Of a stretch of 51,571 nucleotides of DNA, positions 7,127-15,607 are shown piece by piece. The stretch comes from Anaeroplasma bactoclasticum (lineage in GTDB: Bacteria; Bacillota_I; Bacilli_A; Acholeplasmatales; Anaeroplasmataceae): contig NZ_QXEV01000012.1 of assembly GCF_003550015.1 (NCBI RefSeq), forward strand, positions 1-51,571. The letters run 5' to 3'. The position numbers were made by a program, and so were the translations under genes. Below the pieces are notes generated by a model. It did no database searches. It saw only the letters and a program-made list of their open reading frames with translations, and was not told where the DNA came from. The stretch's first letter is position 1. Each line of letters starts with the position of its first letter.

Positions 7127-9478
7127 TTATTTATTTTCTGGTTTAGAGAATAATAATGCTTTGAATTCTTCTACAGGAAGAGGTTTAGCAAAATAGTAAC
7201 CTTGAACGATATCACATTCAGCATCCTTTAGGAATTCAACCTCATTTGCTTGTTCTACACCTTCTGCAACAACAAGCTTATTAAGCTTATGGCATAGCTT
7301 AATAATAGAAGATACAATGGTTTGATTTGCTTCATCAAATCCACCACGGAAGAATTTTGCATCAATCTTGATTACATCAAAATCTAATTGGTGAATCATA
7401 TTTAAAGAAGAATAACCAGTACCAAAGTCATCCATAGAAATATGGAAATCATTTTCGTGGAAAATCTTAATGAAACTTGTAAATGCTTCAACATTATCTA
7501 CTAATAATCCTTCAGTGATTTCGATTTCTATTAATTCATGAGGAATATTATATTTTTCAATAATTTCTTGGTATCTATCGATAAAAGATAAATCCTGGAA
7601 ATTTCTCTTAGAAAGGTTAAAGGATACAGGAACACATCTTTCTCCATTTGCCATCATTTTAGAAATAATCTTACATGTTTGTTCAAACATATATTCATCT
7701 AGTTTAACGATTCTACCATTTTGTTCGAATAATGGAATGAATTTGCCAGGAGAAATTAATCCTTTTATTGGGTCTCTCCATCTACATAAAGCCTCAGCTC
7801 CAGCCCAGTCATTTTTCTTTAAATCCCACTTAAGCTGTAAGAATACTTCAAATTCCTCATTCGCTAATGCTTCTTCAAATCTACCATTTAAATCATCTTG
7901 TTCCTTTTGCATTTTAACCATGTTATCATCATAGAAAGTATAAATAACATCTTTTTTTCTATTTTGATTTGCATGCTTTGCATGATCGAATTCTGTATGA
8001 AGGTCTAAGGAATATTGAGCGTCTGTCATTTTGATTCCATAAGAGAATGATAATTTTTGTTCATATTCATAGTGCTTATTTGTCAAGGAATAATTAAGAT
8101 CATTTAATTTATATAAAATGTCATCTTGATTACCTTCTAATAGAATCATGAATCCAACTCCATGTTGATATCCTGCAAGTTCGTTAGGTTCACCTTCCAT
8201 TTTGGATTGAAGAAGAGCTCCAACCTGTTTGATGATTATATCACCAGTTTCAGAACCAAAGCTTGCATTGATTCGTTTAAAGTTTTGAATGTTAACGTGA
8301 ACAAGACCAAACTGGTTTTTTGGATGTTGTAATAGGACTGCTTGAGTGTCATGGTAGAATGCATTTTCATGATGCAATCCTGTTTCAAAATCAAAGGATT
8401 CAATTTTTTTCTTCTTAACAAATTGAATCAGTATTAATAAAGTAAGTAATATGATTGAGGTAGCAGAAATAACTAAAGAGCTATAGAAGCATGAAACAGC
8501 AATTTTAGTTAATGTTTCTGTCTTGGTTATTAAATATGCTTTAGGAGCCATAAATATTAAATAAATTGGGTTATCTTCATCTCCATAGGAAAGAATTGCT
8601 TTATAGAACATACCATCTCTATCCTCTTTACCTGCATTAAATATAATAGCTTCATCATTTTCCATGAATTCTACGTATCTATTATAATCAGTAGAACTAA
8701 CCCAATAATCTCTCATAGCAATTGAAAGATTCGTAAATTCTGGCCATCCATAAGGACCTGTACCATCAAATCTCCATTTATGAAGCATTGAAGTATAATA
8801 AATAATATCTCCATTTTTTCTAACAATTAATGTTGTTGATTCTTGGTTATAAATAGGAGTTGATACTAGCTCATCAAAGTGTTCATAGCAGAATTTTCCA
8901 ATATAGCCAGTTATTTCTGGATGCGTAGTATTTAGTGGTGCAGGGATTAAGAAATAGACGGTTTCATTTTTTATGTTATCCCCTTGTTTAATATCAACAT
9001 CAGTATATAAACTATTATTTGTGATTGTATGGAAATCATCCTTTAAATCAAAAGAATAATCTGATCTAAAAATTGCTTTTCCGTTATAGATTATACCTGA
9101 ATCCTCTATGGAACGTGGAACATTTTTATTATCTAATAACTGATATAATTTTTCATCTACTATATCACCATTACTATCTGTTATATCGGCATTGTCAACA
9201 ATTGTAGAGAATGTCTCCATATCCAAAAAACTGCTTTTTAAATAATAACTAACTAATGAAGACCTTTGATATCCAGTATTCTTAATTCTTTCTTCAGCAA
9301 TAGAATCATATGTTAAGTGGGATACTCTATTGAACTCAATAGCAAATACTATTATTATTGCAATAATAATAGAAGAGAAAATAATTAAGAAAGCAATAAA
9401 TTTAGATTTAACTTGCTTCAATCTCTGATTTGTTGTCAAAAGCTTGTGCTGTCTTTGAAATAAAGGCGGTAGTGTCAT
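7127..9478 (-). CDS. Membrane-anchored sensor with degenerate GGDEF and EAL c-di-GMP phosphodiesterase domain
   Basis: 783 residues from the ATG at 9478, preceded by GAGAGGGGG on the minus strand; an upstream in-frame ATG at 9496 overlaps this ribosome-binding site. A membrane segment near residues 28-50 (IAFLIIFSSIIIAIIIVFAI) and a second near 330-355 bracket a ~280-residue extracellular sensor domain. The GGDEF-like domain has QHGVGF where GGDEF is expected, so cyclase activity is improbable. The EAL domain keeps the catalytic set: AEALCRW, FNLSKR, EIEITEG, DDFGTGYSSL, DVIKID, AEGVEQ and QGYYFAKP. A membrane c-di-GMP phosphodiesterase gated by an outside signal is likely. Transcribed alone, with a promoter at 9536-9564. 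Confidence 0.9.
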   Translation of the reverse strand: MTLPPLFQRQHKLLTTNQRLKQVKSKFIAFLIIFSSIIIAIIIVFAIEFNRVSHLTYDSIAEERIKNTGYQRSSLVSYYLKSSFLDMETFSTIVDNADITDSNGDIVDEKLYQLLDNKNVPRSIEDSGIIYNGKAIFRSDYSFDLKDDFHTITNNSLYTDVDIKQGDNIKNETVYFLIPAPLNTTHPEITGYIGKFCYEHFDELVSTPIYNQESTTLIVRKNGDIIYYTSMLHKWRFDGTGPYGWPEFTNLSIAMRDYWVSSTDYNRYVEFMENDEAIIFNAGKEDRDGMFYKAILSYGDEDNPIYLIFMAPKAYLITKTETLTKIAVSCFYSSLVISATSIILLTLLILIQFVKKKKIESFDFETGLHHENAFYHDTQAVLLQHPKNQFGLVHVNIQNFKRINASFGSETGDIIIKQVGALLQSKMEGEPNELAGYQHGVGFMILLEGNQDDILYKLNDLNYSLTNKHYEYEQKLSFSYGIKMTDAQYSLDLHTEFDHAKHANQNRKKDVIYTFYDDNMVKMQKEQDDLNGRFEEALANEEFEVFLQLKWDLKKNDWAGAEALCRWRDPIKGLISPGKFIPLFEQNGRIVKLDEYMFEQTCKIISKMMANGERCVPVSFNLSKRNFQDLSFIDRYQEIIEKYNIPHELIEIEITEGLLVDNVEAFTSFIKIFHENDFHISMDDFGTGYSSLNMIHQLDFDVIKIDAKFFRGGFDEANQTIVSSIIKLCHKLNKLVVAEGVEQANEVEFLKDAECDIVQGYYFAKPLPVEEFKALLFSKPENK

Positions 9479-9535
9479 AATATGACCCCCTCTCATAAAT
9501 ATATTAAAAAATAATAATCGTAATCTCTCACCTTG

Positions 9536-9564
9536 ATTATAAAGTTATTTTCCCTTAAAAGCAA
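9536..9564 (-). promoter_or_regulatory. Promoter of the EAL gene
   Basis: On the minus strand: TTGCTT (9564-9559), a 17-base spacer, TATAAT (9541-9536). It lies ~60 bases upstream of the ATG at 9478. Confidence 0.65.
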
Positions 9565-9710
9565 CAAAATTGAAAGTATTAAGAGGAAATAGGACATATA
9601 TTTGAACTGTGAATTCATTATTAAAATAATGTTTTATTTCTAAATCATATAAAAATAACAACTAACGTTAGGATTATTGAATAATTAAGTTTTATTTTTA
9701 TGATTAATTG

Positions 9711-9719
9711 TGATATTAT
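9711..9719 (+). promoter_or_regulatory. Possible extended -10 promoter for the small membrane protein
   Basis: TGATATTAT fits an extended -10 (TGN + TATTAT). The -35 position holds only TTTATT. It is located 32 bases before the ATG at 9751. The rest of the 9479-9750 gap shows nothing else recognisable. Confidence 0.35.
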
Positions 9720-9750
9720 AAGTAGTGTATTTTCGCTAGGAGGATTTAAA

Positions 9751-10104
9751 ATGACTGCAAGAAAATTATCCATCATTTTATCCATTGTTGGAGCTTTGAT
9801 GTTTATAGGTGGAACTATATATTTTATTATTGGATATGTAAATTGTAAAAATCAAATTGTTGGAATAGAAGATGCTGAACAAGTTACAAACATAGTTCAA
9901 CCTTTTATTTCTAATATGCTTATTTGGGTTTTAGGAAATTTCTTAATTGCAACATTTGTAAATGGTGTTGCTGCAATGAGCTATGCAATGTCGTTTACAT
10001 ATTTTAAGGGAGATGCTTTATTTATTGTAAAAATTATAGTTGTATTTATACCTTTAGTTATGTGTGGTGTTTATTTCTTAATTACTAAAAGCTTAATGCC
10101 ATAA
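9751..10104 (+). CDS. Small three-span membrane protein of unknown function
   Basis: 117 residues from the ATG at 9751, which is preceded by TAGGAGG (9738-9744); a longer in-frame version from 9700 lacks a ribosome-binding site. Hydrophobic segments lie at about residues 8-30 (IILSIVGALMFIGGTIYFII), 53-78 and 88-112. Short polar loops include NCKNQIVGIEDAEQ. No catalytic or binding motif is visible and I do not recognise the family. It stands alone between a divergent EAL gene and a convergent ispG, so context says little. Confidence 0.7.
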   Translation: MTARKLSIILSIVGALMFIGGTIYFIIGYVNCKNQIVGIEDAEQVTNIVQPFISNMLIWVLGNFLIATFVNGVAAMSYAMSFTYFKGDALFIVKIIVVFIPLVMCGVYFLITKSLMP

Positions 10105-10140
10105 AAAATGTCTGGTTCATAAATGGACCAGACTTTTTTT
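10104..10140. terminator. Bidirectional terminator between the small membrane protein gene and ispG
   Basis: GTCTGGT (10110-10116) and ACCAGAC (10127-10133) form the stem. TTTTTTT follows on the plus strand (10134-10140) and an A-run (10104-10109) supplies the T-tract for the minus-strand gene. Confidence 0.85.
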
Positions 10141-11178
10141 CTACATAGAATCTATTTCTTTTTTTAACTCCTCTAGAATATCTTCTTCCTTAATGGTACG
10201 AACGATTTCTCCCTTTTTAAATATTACTGCAGTGCCCTTTCCGCCTGCAATACCTAAATCCGCTTCCTTGCCTTCACCAATACCATTTACAACACAGCCC
10301 ATTACAGCAACATGAATTGGTTTATTTACAGTATATAGGTATTCTTCAACCTTTTTTGCTAAAGGAATTAAATCAATTTGTGTTCTACCACAGGTAGGAC
10401 AAGAGGTTAAAATTGGCATATTTTCAATTAAGCCTTCTTCATTTAGAATTACCTTTGCTGCTTTTACCTCATCAAGAGGATCTCCTGTTAGAGATACTCT
10501 TATAGTATTACCGATACCTAATTCTAATAATTTAGATAATCCAATAGAAGAAGTAATTAATCCTTTAAATGCAGTTCCTGCTTCTGTGATTCCTATATGT
10601 AAAGGATATGGGAATGTTTCACTTGCAAGCTTATATGCTTCTAAAGATAATTTAATATTAGAAGCCTTAATCGATAGGACAATATCATAAAATCCTAAAT
10701 CCTCTAATATTTCAATATGCTCTTTTGCGGCTTTAATCATATTGGAAGCATTCACTTCCCATCCCTTTGGTAAGGAACCAGCATTTACACCAATACGGAT
10801 AGGGATTTTTCTTTCTTTACATAATTCTACAATCTCTTTAATTTTATCCTTATCTCTAATATTACCAGGGTTTAATCTTATTTTATCGACGCCCTCTTTA
10901 ATAGCTATAATAGCTAGTTCTGGGTCAAAATGAATATCAGCGACCAATGGGATATGGATACCTTCTTTTATTTTATGGATAGAATAGGCATCCTCTTTAT
11001 CTAATACAGCAACTCTTATGATATCACATCCAAGCTTTTCAAGCGCTAGGATTTGATTTATAGTTGCTTCTACATCCTTTGTTTTTGTGTTACACATACT
11101 TTGAATAAGGATTGGATTATCTCCACCTAAATAACGATTTCCAACCTTTACCACTCTAGTTTGATTTCTTAAAAACAT
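10141..11178 (-). CDS. ispG: 4-hydroxy-3-methylbut-2-en-1-yl diphosphate synthase
   Basis: 345 residues. It is a [4Fe-4S] enzyme of the MEP isoprenoid pathway, converting MEcPP to HMBPP in the cytosol. Visible signatures are NPILIQSMCNT near the N-terminus, RLNPGNI, and the cluster ligands CPTCGRT (Cys260, Cys263), MGCVVNG (Cys295) and Glu302, whose spacing matches the known three-Cys-plus-Glu set. The ATG at 11178 is chosen because GGGTGAT precedes it; the longer version starting at 11205 has no ribosome-binding site. A TATAAT lies on the minus strand at 11202-11197 but lacks a clear -35. Monocistronic here. Its presence implies the MEP rather than the mevalonate pathway. Confidence 0.95.
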   Translation of the reverse strand: MFLRNQTRVVKVGNRYLGGDNPILIQSMCNTKTKDVEATINQILALEKLGCDIIRVAVLDKEDAYSIHKIKEGIHIPLVADIHFDPELAIIAIKEGVDKIRLNPGNIRDKDKIKEIVELCKERKIPIRIGVNAGSLPKGWEVNASNMIKAAKEHIEILEDLGFYDIVLSIKASNIKLSLEAYKLASETFPYPLHIGITEAGTAFKGLITSSIGLSKLLELGIGNTIRVSLTGDPLDEVKAAKVILNEEGLIENMPILTSCPTCGRTQIDLIPLAKKVEEYLYTVNKPIHVAVMGCVVNGIGEGKEADLGIAGGKGTAVIFKKGEIVRTIKEEDILEELKKEIDSM

Positions 11179-11272
11179 ACTTATCACCCAAAACATATTA
11201 TACATTAAAATTTGAAAAAAGACATTAGCGCTCTTTAATAAATTAAAAGCTTTAAAAATTTATAAAATCTTG

Positions 11273-11301
11273 TTGCAATCTAACTTGCCTTTTGATATAA
11301 T
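11273..11301 (+). promoter_or_regulatory. rpmG promoter with extended -10
   Basis: TTGCAA (11273-11278), 17-base spacer, TATAAT (11296-11301), with TGA immediately before the -10 (TGATATAAT). Confidence 0.8.
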
Positions 11302-11340
11302 ACGTTAGGAAGTTAATCTTTAGGTCTGGAGGGGAAAAAT

Positions 11341-11490
11341 ATGCGTGACTTAGTAAAGTTAATTTGTTCTGATTGCAAGAACGAGAATTATTATACAGAC
11401 AAGAACAAGAAGACAACTCCTGAAAGAATGGAGATTAAGAAATATTGTCCTCATTGCCGTAAGCATACTGTTCATAAAGAAAAGAAGTAA
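11341..11490 (+). CDS. rpmG: 50S ribosomal protein L33
   Basis: 49 residues, [12 protein letters not shown]...[16 protein letters not shown]. The two CxxC pairs (Cys9/Cys12, Cys36/Cys39) are the zinc ribbon of the C+ form of L33. The ATG at 11341 follows GGAGGGG (11328-11334). It has its own promoter and terminator. In many Firmicutes rpmG is followed by secE and nusG; here it stands alone, before nadA. Confidence 0.95.
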   Translation: MRDLVKLICSDCKNENYYTDKNKKTTPERMEIKKYCPHCRKHTVHKEKK

Positions 11491-11510
11491 TAATAATTTA
11501 TATAGAGAAT

Positions 11511-11535
11511 AAGGCCTTAGGCCTTTTTTTCTTTT
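11511..11535 (+). terminator. rpmG terminator
   Basis: AAGGCC (11511-11516), loop TTA, GGCCTT (11520-11525), followed by TTTTTCTTTTT. Confidence 0.85.
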
Positions 11536-11568
11536 TCTCGATTAAAAACGTTTGTATTATTTTATTAG

Positions 11569-11597
11569 TTTTCAAAAGAACAATATTATACTATAAT
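11569..11597 (+). promoter_or_regulatory. Putative promoter of the nad operon
   Basis: TATAAT at 11592-11597, with only TTTTCA at the -35 position 17 bases upstream. No obvious NAD-repressor operator was recognised between it and the ATG at 11651. Confidence 0.4.
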
Positions 11598-11650
11598 AGA
11601 ATAACAATGAAATCTATAAATGAATTTATAGGATATTTGGAGGTTATAAA

Positions 11651-12568
11651 ATGACTAAAGAAGAAATGTATTTAGACATCAATAAATGGAAAAAAGAGAA
11701 GAATGCAATTATTCTAGCACATTATTACCAGGATGGTGATATTCAAGATATTGCAGATTATGTAGGTGATTCCCTAGCTTTAGCACAAAAGGCTTCAAAA
11801 ACTGATGCCAAAATCATCGTATTCTGTGGTGTACATTTTATGGCAGAAACTGCAAAGCTATTATCTCCTAAAAAGAAGGTATTGTTACCTGTAATGGAAG
11901 CTGGCTGTGTGATGGCAGATATGATGAATGAAAAGGATATTAAAAAGTATAGAGAAGAAAATCCTGATACGATTATTTTAATGTATGTAAATTCAACTGC
12001 TGCTTGTAAGCAATATGCAGATTGCTGCGTTACATCCTCTAATGCTTTAGGTATTATTGATTATTATGCTAAAGAAGGAAAGAAAATTCTATATGGGCCT
12101 GATAAGAATTTAGGATCCTATGCGATGAAAAATTCTAATGTTCAGCTTGATTTATGGAATGGCTTTTGTGGAATCCATAATGGAGTTAAGGTTTCTGATG
12201 TAGAAGATGCCATGAAGTTACATCCTAATGCAGAATTTATTGCTCATCCAGAATGTAATTTAGATGTACTTTCTAAAGCTTCTTATATAGGTTCAACAAA
12301 GCAATTGATTGAATATGTTACTAAAAGTGATAAAAAGGAATTCATTATTGGTACAGAAATGGGTGTAATTCATGAAATGGAGAAGAAAAATCCAGATAAG
12401 AAATTCTATTTAGTATCACCTAGATTAAAATGCTATGAAATGAAGCTTACTCGTTTAGAGGATTTATATAATTGTCTTAAGAATGAGACAAATGAAATTT
12501 TTATTGATGAAGAAGTAGCTAAAAAGGCTGTAAAGTGCGTCGATAAGATGCTTGAATTAAGTAAGTAG
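11651..12568 (+). CDS. nadA: Quinolinate synthase A
   Basis: 305 residues, the short NadA form. It condenses iminoaspartate with dihydroxyacetone phosphate to quinolinate on a [4Fe-4S] cluster. The three cluster cysteines are visible with family spacing: Cys86 (MEAGCVMAD), Cys173 (NGFCGIHNG) and Cys261 (RLKCYEMK). Other NadA signatures are LAHYYQDGDIQDIADYVGDS near the start, VNSTAACK, CVTSSNA and HPECN. The ATG at 11651 is preceded by TTGGAGG. The nadB-nadC fusion begins 9 bases after its stop, so de novo quinolinate and nicotinate mononucleotide synthesis is carried by two adjacent genes. Confidence 0.96.
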   Translation: MTKEEMYLDINKWKKEKNAIILAHYYQDGDIQDIADYVGDSLALAQKASKTDAKIIVFCGVHFMAETAKLLSPKKKVLLPVMEAGCVMADMMNEKDIKKYREENPDTIILMYVNSTAACKQYADCCVTSSNALGIIDYYAKEGKKILYGPDKNLGSYAMKNSNVQLDLWNGFCGIHNGVKVSDVEDAMKLHPNAEFIAHPECNLDVLSKASYIGSTKQLIEYVTKSDKKEFIIGTEMGVIHEMEKKNPDKKFYLVSPRLKCYEMKLTRLEDLYNCLKNETNEIFIDEEVAKKAVKCVDKMLELSK

Positions 12569-12576
12569 GTGTAAAG

Positions 12577-14922
12577 ATGAAAAAAACATTCGAATATGAT
12601 GTTGTAATATTAGGTGGAGGCTTAGCAGGTATTTATACTGCCTTAAACCTAAATAAGAATTTAAAAATAGCTATCCTTGTAAAGGATAAAATTGAAAAGG
12701 GATCTTCTAATTTAGCCCAAGGTGGAATTGCTGCTGAGGTTGAATTTGATCCAGATAAAATTGAAGAGCATTATGAGGATACCCTAAAGGCTGGCTCTTA
12801 TTTAAATGATAAGGCTGCAACTAGAGTATTAGTTGAAGAGGCTGGCTATAATATTAAGAATTTAATTAGCCTTGGTGTTAATTTTGATAGAGATTCTAAT
12901 GGCGAATTAGTTAAAACATTAGAGGGTGCTCATAGATCAAGAAGAATCTTACATGCTGGTGGAGATGCTACTGGTGCTAAGGTTATGGCAGATTTAAGAG
13001 AAACCCTAGCAAAACAAGAAAATATCACAGTATATGAAGATGAAATGGCCTTTGAAATTATTAAAAAGAATAAAAAGGCAATTGGTTTAATTGCGATTAA
13101 TCAAGCAAATGAGCCTGTTTATTTCTTCTGTCAAAAAATTGTTATCGCAACTGGTGGCGTTGGTGGAATTTATAAGAATTCTACGAATGAAAAATTCGCT
13201 GTTGGTGATGGTATTGCCTTAGCTTATAGAGCTGGTATTAATATTTCTAATATGGAATTTGTACAATTCCATCCTACAGGATTATATGAAGAAGAAAAGC
13301 AAGGCCAAAGATTCTTAATTAGTGAGGCTGTTCGTGGTGAGGGTGCAATATTAAAGAATATTGAAGGCGAACGCTTTATGGCTAAATACGATAAAGAGCG
13401 TATGGAGCTTGCTCCAAGAGATGTTGTAAGCCAAGCGATTTATAGAGAAATGTTTGATACATGGAGTGACCATGTATATTTAGACATTACTGCAAAGCCA
13501 AAGGAATTCTTAATGAAAAGATTCCCAACAATTTATGAGAAGTGCTTATCTATTGGTGTAGATATGTCTAAGGATTTAATTCCTGTTGCTCCAATTGAGC
13601 ATTTCCTATGTGGTGGTATTACAACAGATTTACTTGGTCACACTACCTTAGGTAATGTATATGCTGTAGGTGAATGTGCATCTACTGGTGTACATGGAGC
13701 AAATAGACTTGCATCGAATTCCTTACTTGAGTGCTTAGTTTATGGTAATAGAGTTGCTAAAGACATTAATGAAAATATAACAAATGGAACGAAGCTAGAT
13801 AAGGTATATCCTTTAATGAACGAAGACTTTAAGAAATATAATTTTAAAGCGATTCGTACAGAAATTAGAGAAATTATGGATAAGTATGTATCCATTGTAA
13901 GAACTAAGGAAGGCTTAGATATTGCAAAAAGAATCATTGAAAAGCATTATAAGAACTTAGTAACATTAGAGGTTATGTCTAGATATTATTATGAAACATT
14001 AAATATGGTAACTATTGCAATGATTATCATTAATGCTGCATTATCTAGACCTAAATCTATTGGTTGTCATTATATGATTAGCTCTAGCCTTGATATGATT
14101 AAGGTAGATAAGATTATTAAGGATGCGTTAGCTGAGGATATGCCAAATGGTGATGTTACAACAGATAATTTAATTCCAGACGGACATCAATCTAAGGCAA
14201 TGCTTATTGCTAAGGCAAATGGAGTTATTTCTGGTGTTGAAGTATTTAGAAGAGTATTTGAGCTTATTGGTGGAAGATGTAATATCAAATTCTATAAGAA
14301 AAATGGCGATAAGGTTTCAAGAATGGAAAAAATTGCTCTTTTAGAGGGTGATACAAAAACAATCCTTAAGGGTGAAAGAGTTGCTTTAAACCTAATCCAA
14401 AGAATGTGTGGTATTGCAACAGAAACATCTAAATATGTAGCTAAGGTTAAAGGTAATACAAAGATTTTAGATACAAGAAAAACTATGCCAGGACTACGCT
14501 ATTTAGATAAGCTTGCTGTAACTCATGGTGGAGGTACAAACCATAGATATTCCTTATCCGATATGGTAATGCTTAAGGATAACCATATTGATGCTGCAGG
14601 AGGAATTACTGAAGCAGTACGTCAAATTAAGCCAAAGGTAAATGTTAAAATTGAAGTAGAGGTTGAAACTTTAGATCAATTTAAGGAAGCATTAAATACA
14701 GAATGCGATATTATAATGCTTGATAACATGAGCCTAGATTTAATGGCAGAATGTGTTAAGCTAAATAACCATAAGAAGATGCTAGAGGCATCTGGTAATA
14801 TGAGCTTAGATAGAGTTGAAGAGGTATCCTTAACTGGTGTTGATTTTATCAGTGTAGGTGCAATTACTCATTCGGTTAAGGCATTAGACATTTCATTAAA
14901 ATTCCATGAAATTAAAGATTAA
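12577..14922 (+). CDS. nadB-nadC: Fused L-aspartate oxidase and nicotinate-nucleotide pyrophosphorylase
   Basis: 781 residues in one uninterrupted frame. Residues 1 to about 500 are NadB: FAD-binding GGGLAGIYTALNL at the N-terminus, SSNLAQGGIAA, HRSRRILHAGGDATG, FVQFHPTGLY, EAVRGEGAIL and the FAD site GECASTGVHGANRLASNSLLE. Residues from about 506 are NadC: LAEDMPNGDVTTD, TRKTMPGLRYLDKLAV, GGGTNHRYSLSDMVMLKDNH and IMLDNMS, ending in the phosphate-binding region VDFISVGAITHS. The chain would oxidise aspartate to iminoaspartate, hand it to NadA, and convert the resulting quinolinate with PRPP to NaMN. The two enzymes are normally separate proteins of ~520 and ~280 residues, so both domains are full length. 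Confidence 0.95.
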   Translation: MKKTFEYDVVILGGGLAGIYTALNLNKNLKIAILVKDKIEKGSSNLAQGGIAAEVEFDPDKIEEHYEDTLKAGSYLNDKAATRVLVEEAGYNIKNLISLGVNFDRDSNGELVKTLEGAHRSRRILHAGGDATGAKVMADLRETLAKQENITVYEDEMAFEIIKKNKKAIGLIAINQANEPVYFFCQKIVIATGGVGGIYKNSTNEKFAVGDGIALAYRAGINISNMEFVQFHPTGLYEEEKQGQRFLISEAVRGEGAILKNIEGERFMAKYDKERMELAPRDVVSQAIYREMFDTWSDHVYLDITAKPKEFLMKRFPTIYEKCLSIGVDMSKDLIPVAPIEHFLCGGITTDLLGHTTLGNVYAVGECASTGVHGANRLASNSLLECLVYGNRVAKDINENITNGTKLDKVYPLMNEDFKKYNFKAIRTEIREIMDKYVSIVRTKEGLDIAKRIIEKHYKNLVTLEVMSRYYYETLNMVTIAMIIINAALSRPKSIGCHYMISSSLDMIKVDKIIKDALAEDMPNGDVTTDNLIPDGHQSKAMLIAKANGVISGVEVFRRVFELIGGRCNIKFYKKNGDKVSRMEKIALLEGDTKTILKGERVALNLIQRMCGIATETSKYVAKVKGNTKILDTRKTMPGLRYLDKLAVTHGGGTNHRYSLSDMVMLKDNHIDAAGGITEAVRQIKPKVNVKIEVEVETLDQFKEALNTECDIIMLDNMSLDLMAECVKLNNHKKMLEASGNMSLDRVEEVSLTGVDFISVGAITHSVKALDISLKFHEIKD

Positions 14923-14925
14923 TAG

Positions 14926-14952
14926 AAAAGCCATCGAAAGATGGTTTTTTTT
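14926..14952 (+). terminator. Terminator of the nad operon
   Basis: AAAGCCATC, a GAAA tetraloop, then GATGGTTTT, followed by further T residues. It begins four bases after the nadB-nadC stop. Confidence 0.85.
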
Positions 14953-14984
14953 ATGTTATGATAAATAAAAAGAGGTGCATTTTT

Positions 14985-15599
14985 ATGATAGAAGTAATAA
15001 CTACAGGAAGCTTTTATACAAATAGCTATATTATTTCCAATGATAATAAGGAATGTATTATTGTAGATCCAGGTCTAGATTATAAGAATGCCTCAAAATA
15101 CATTAAAGAAAAATATAAGCCAGTTGCGATATTTATTACTCATGCGCATATGGACCATATCGATGGCATACAGTATTTTTTAGATTTACCAGTTTATATT
15201 CATAGGGTAGAAGAGGATTCCTTATATGATATGGAAAATTCCTTATATCCAATGCTTGCAAGAATTACTCCATATACAAAGGGAAGCTTAAATATACATT
15301 TAGTATCTGATTTAGATGAAATAAATTTAATTGGATATAAATTTAAGGTATTACATACCCCAGGTCATACCAAGGGCTCTATTTGTTTTTCCTTTGATAA
15401 ATGTTTATTTAGTGGAGATACATTATTTCAAGGCTCCTGTGGAAGATGTGATTTCCCAACAGGATCCTATAGTGAAATGCTAAAATCCTTAAATAGAATT
15501 ATAAATACATATCCTGGTGATACAAAGGTATATCCAGGACATGGAAATGAAACAACCATTGAAATAGAAAAGAAGTATAATCCATATATCCAAAGGTAG
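14985..15599 (+). CDS. Metallo-beta-lactamase-fold hydrolase (glyoxalase II-like)
   Basis: 204 residues from the ATG at 14985, which has AGAGGTG upstream; a longer frame from 14958 overlaps the preceding terminator. The zinc-binding motifs of the fold are complete: THAHMDHIDG (His53, His55, Asp57, His58), HTPGHTKGS, FSGDTLF and the terminal VYPGHGNETTIE. The length and the GRCDFPTGS segment match the YcbL/GloB-like subgroup, which hydrolyses thioesters such as S-lactoylglutathione or analogues. The actual substrate cannot be told from sequence. The HD-GYP gene starts 8 bases downstream, so both probably share a transcript. Confidence 0.88.
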   Translation: MIEVITTGSFYTNSYIISNDNKECIIVDPGLDYKNASKYIKEKYKPVAIFITHAHMDHIDGIQYFLDLPVYIHRVEEDSLYDMENSLYPMLARITPYTKGSLNIHLVSDLDEINLIGYKFKVLHTPGHTKGSICFSFDKCLFSGDTLFQGSCGRCDFPTGSYSEMLKSLNRIINTYPGDTKVYPGHGNETTIEIEKKYNPYIQR

Positions 15600-15607
15600 G
15601 GGACATT

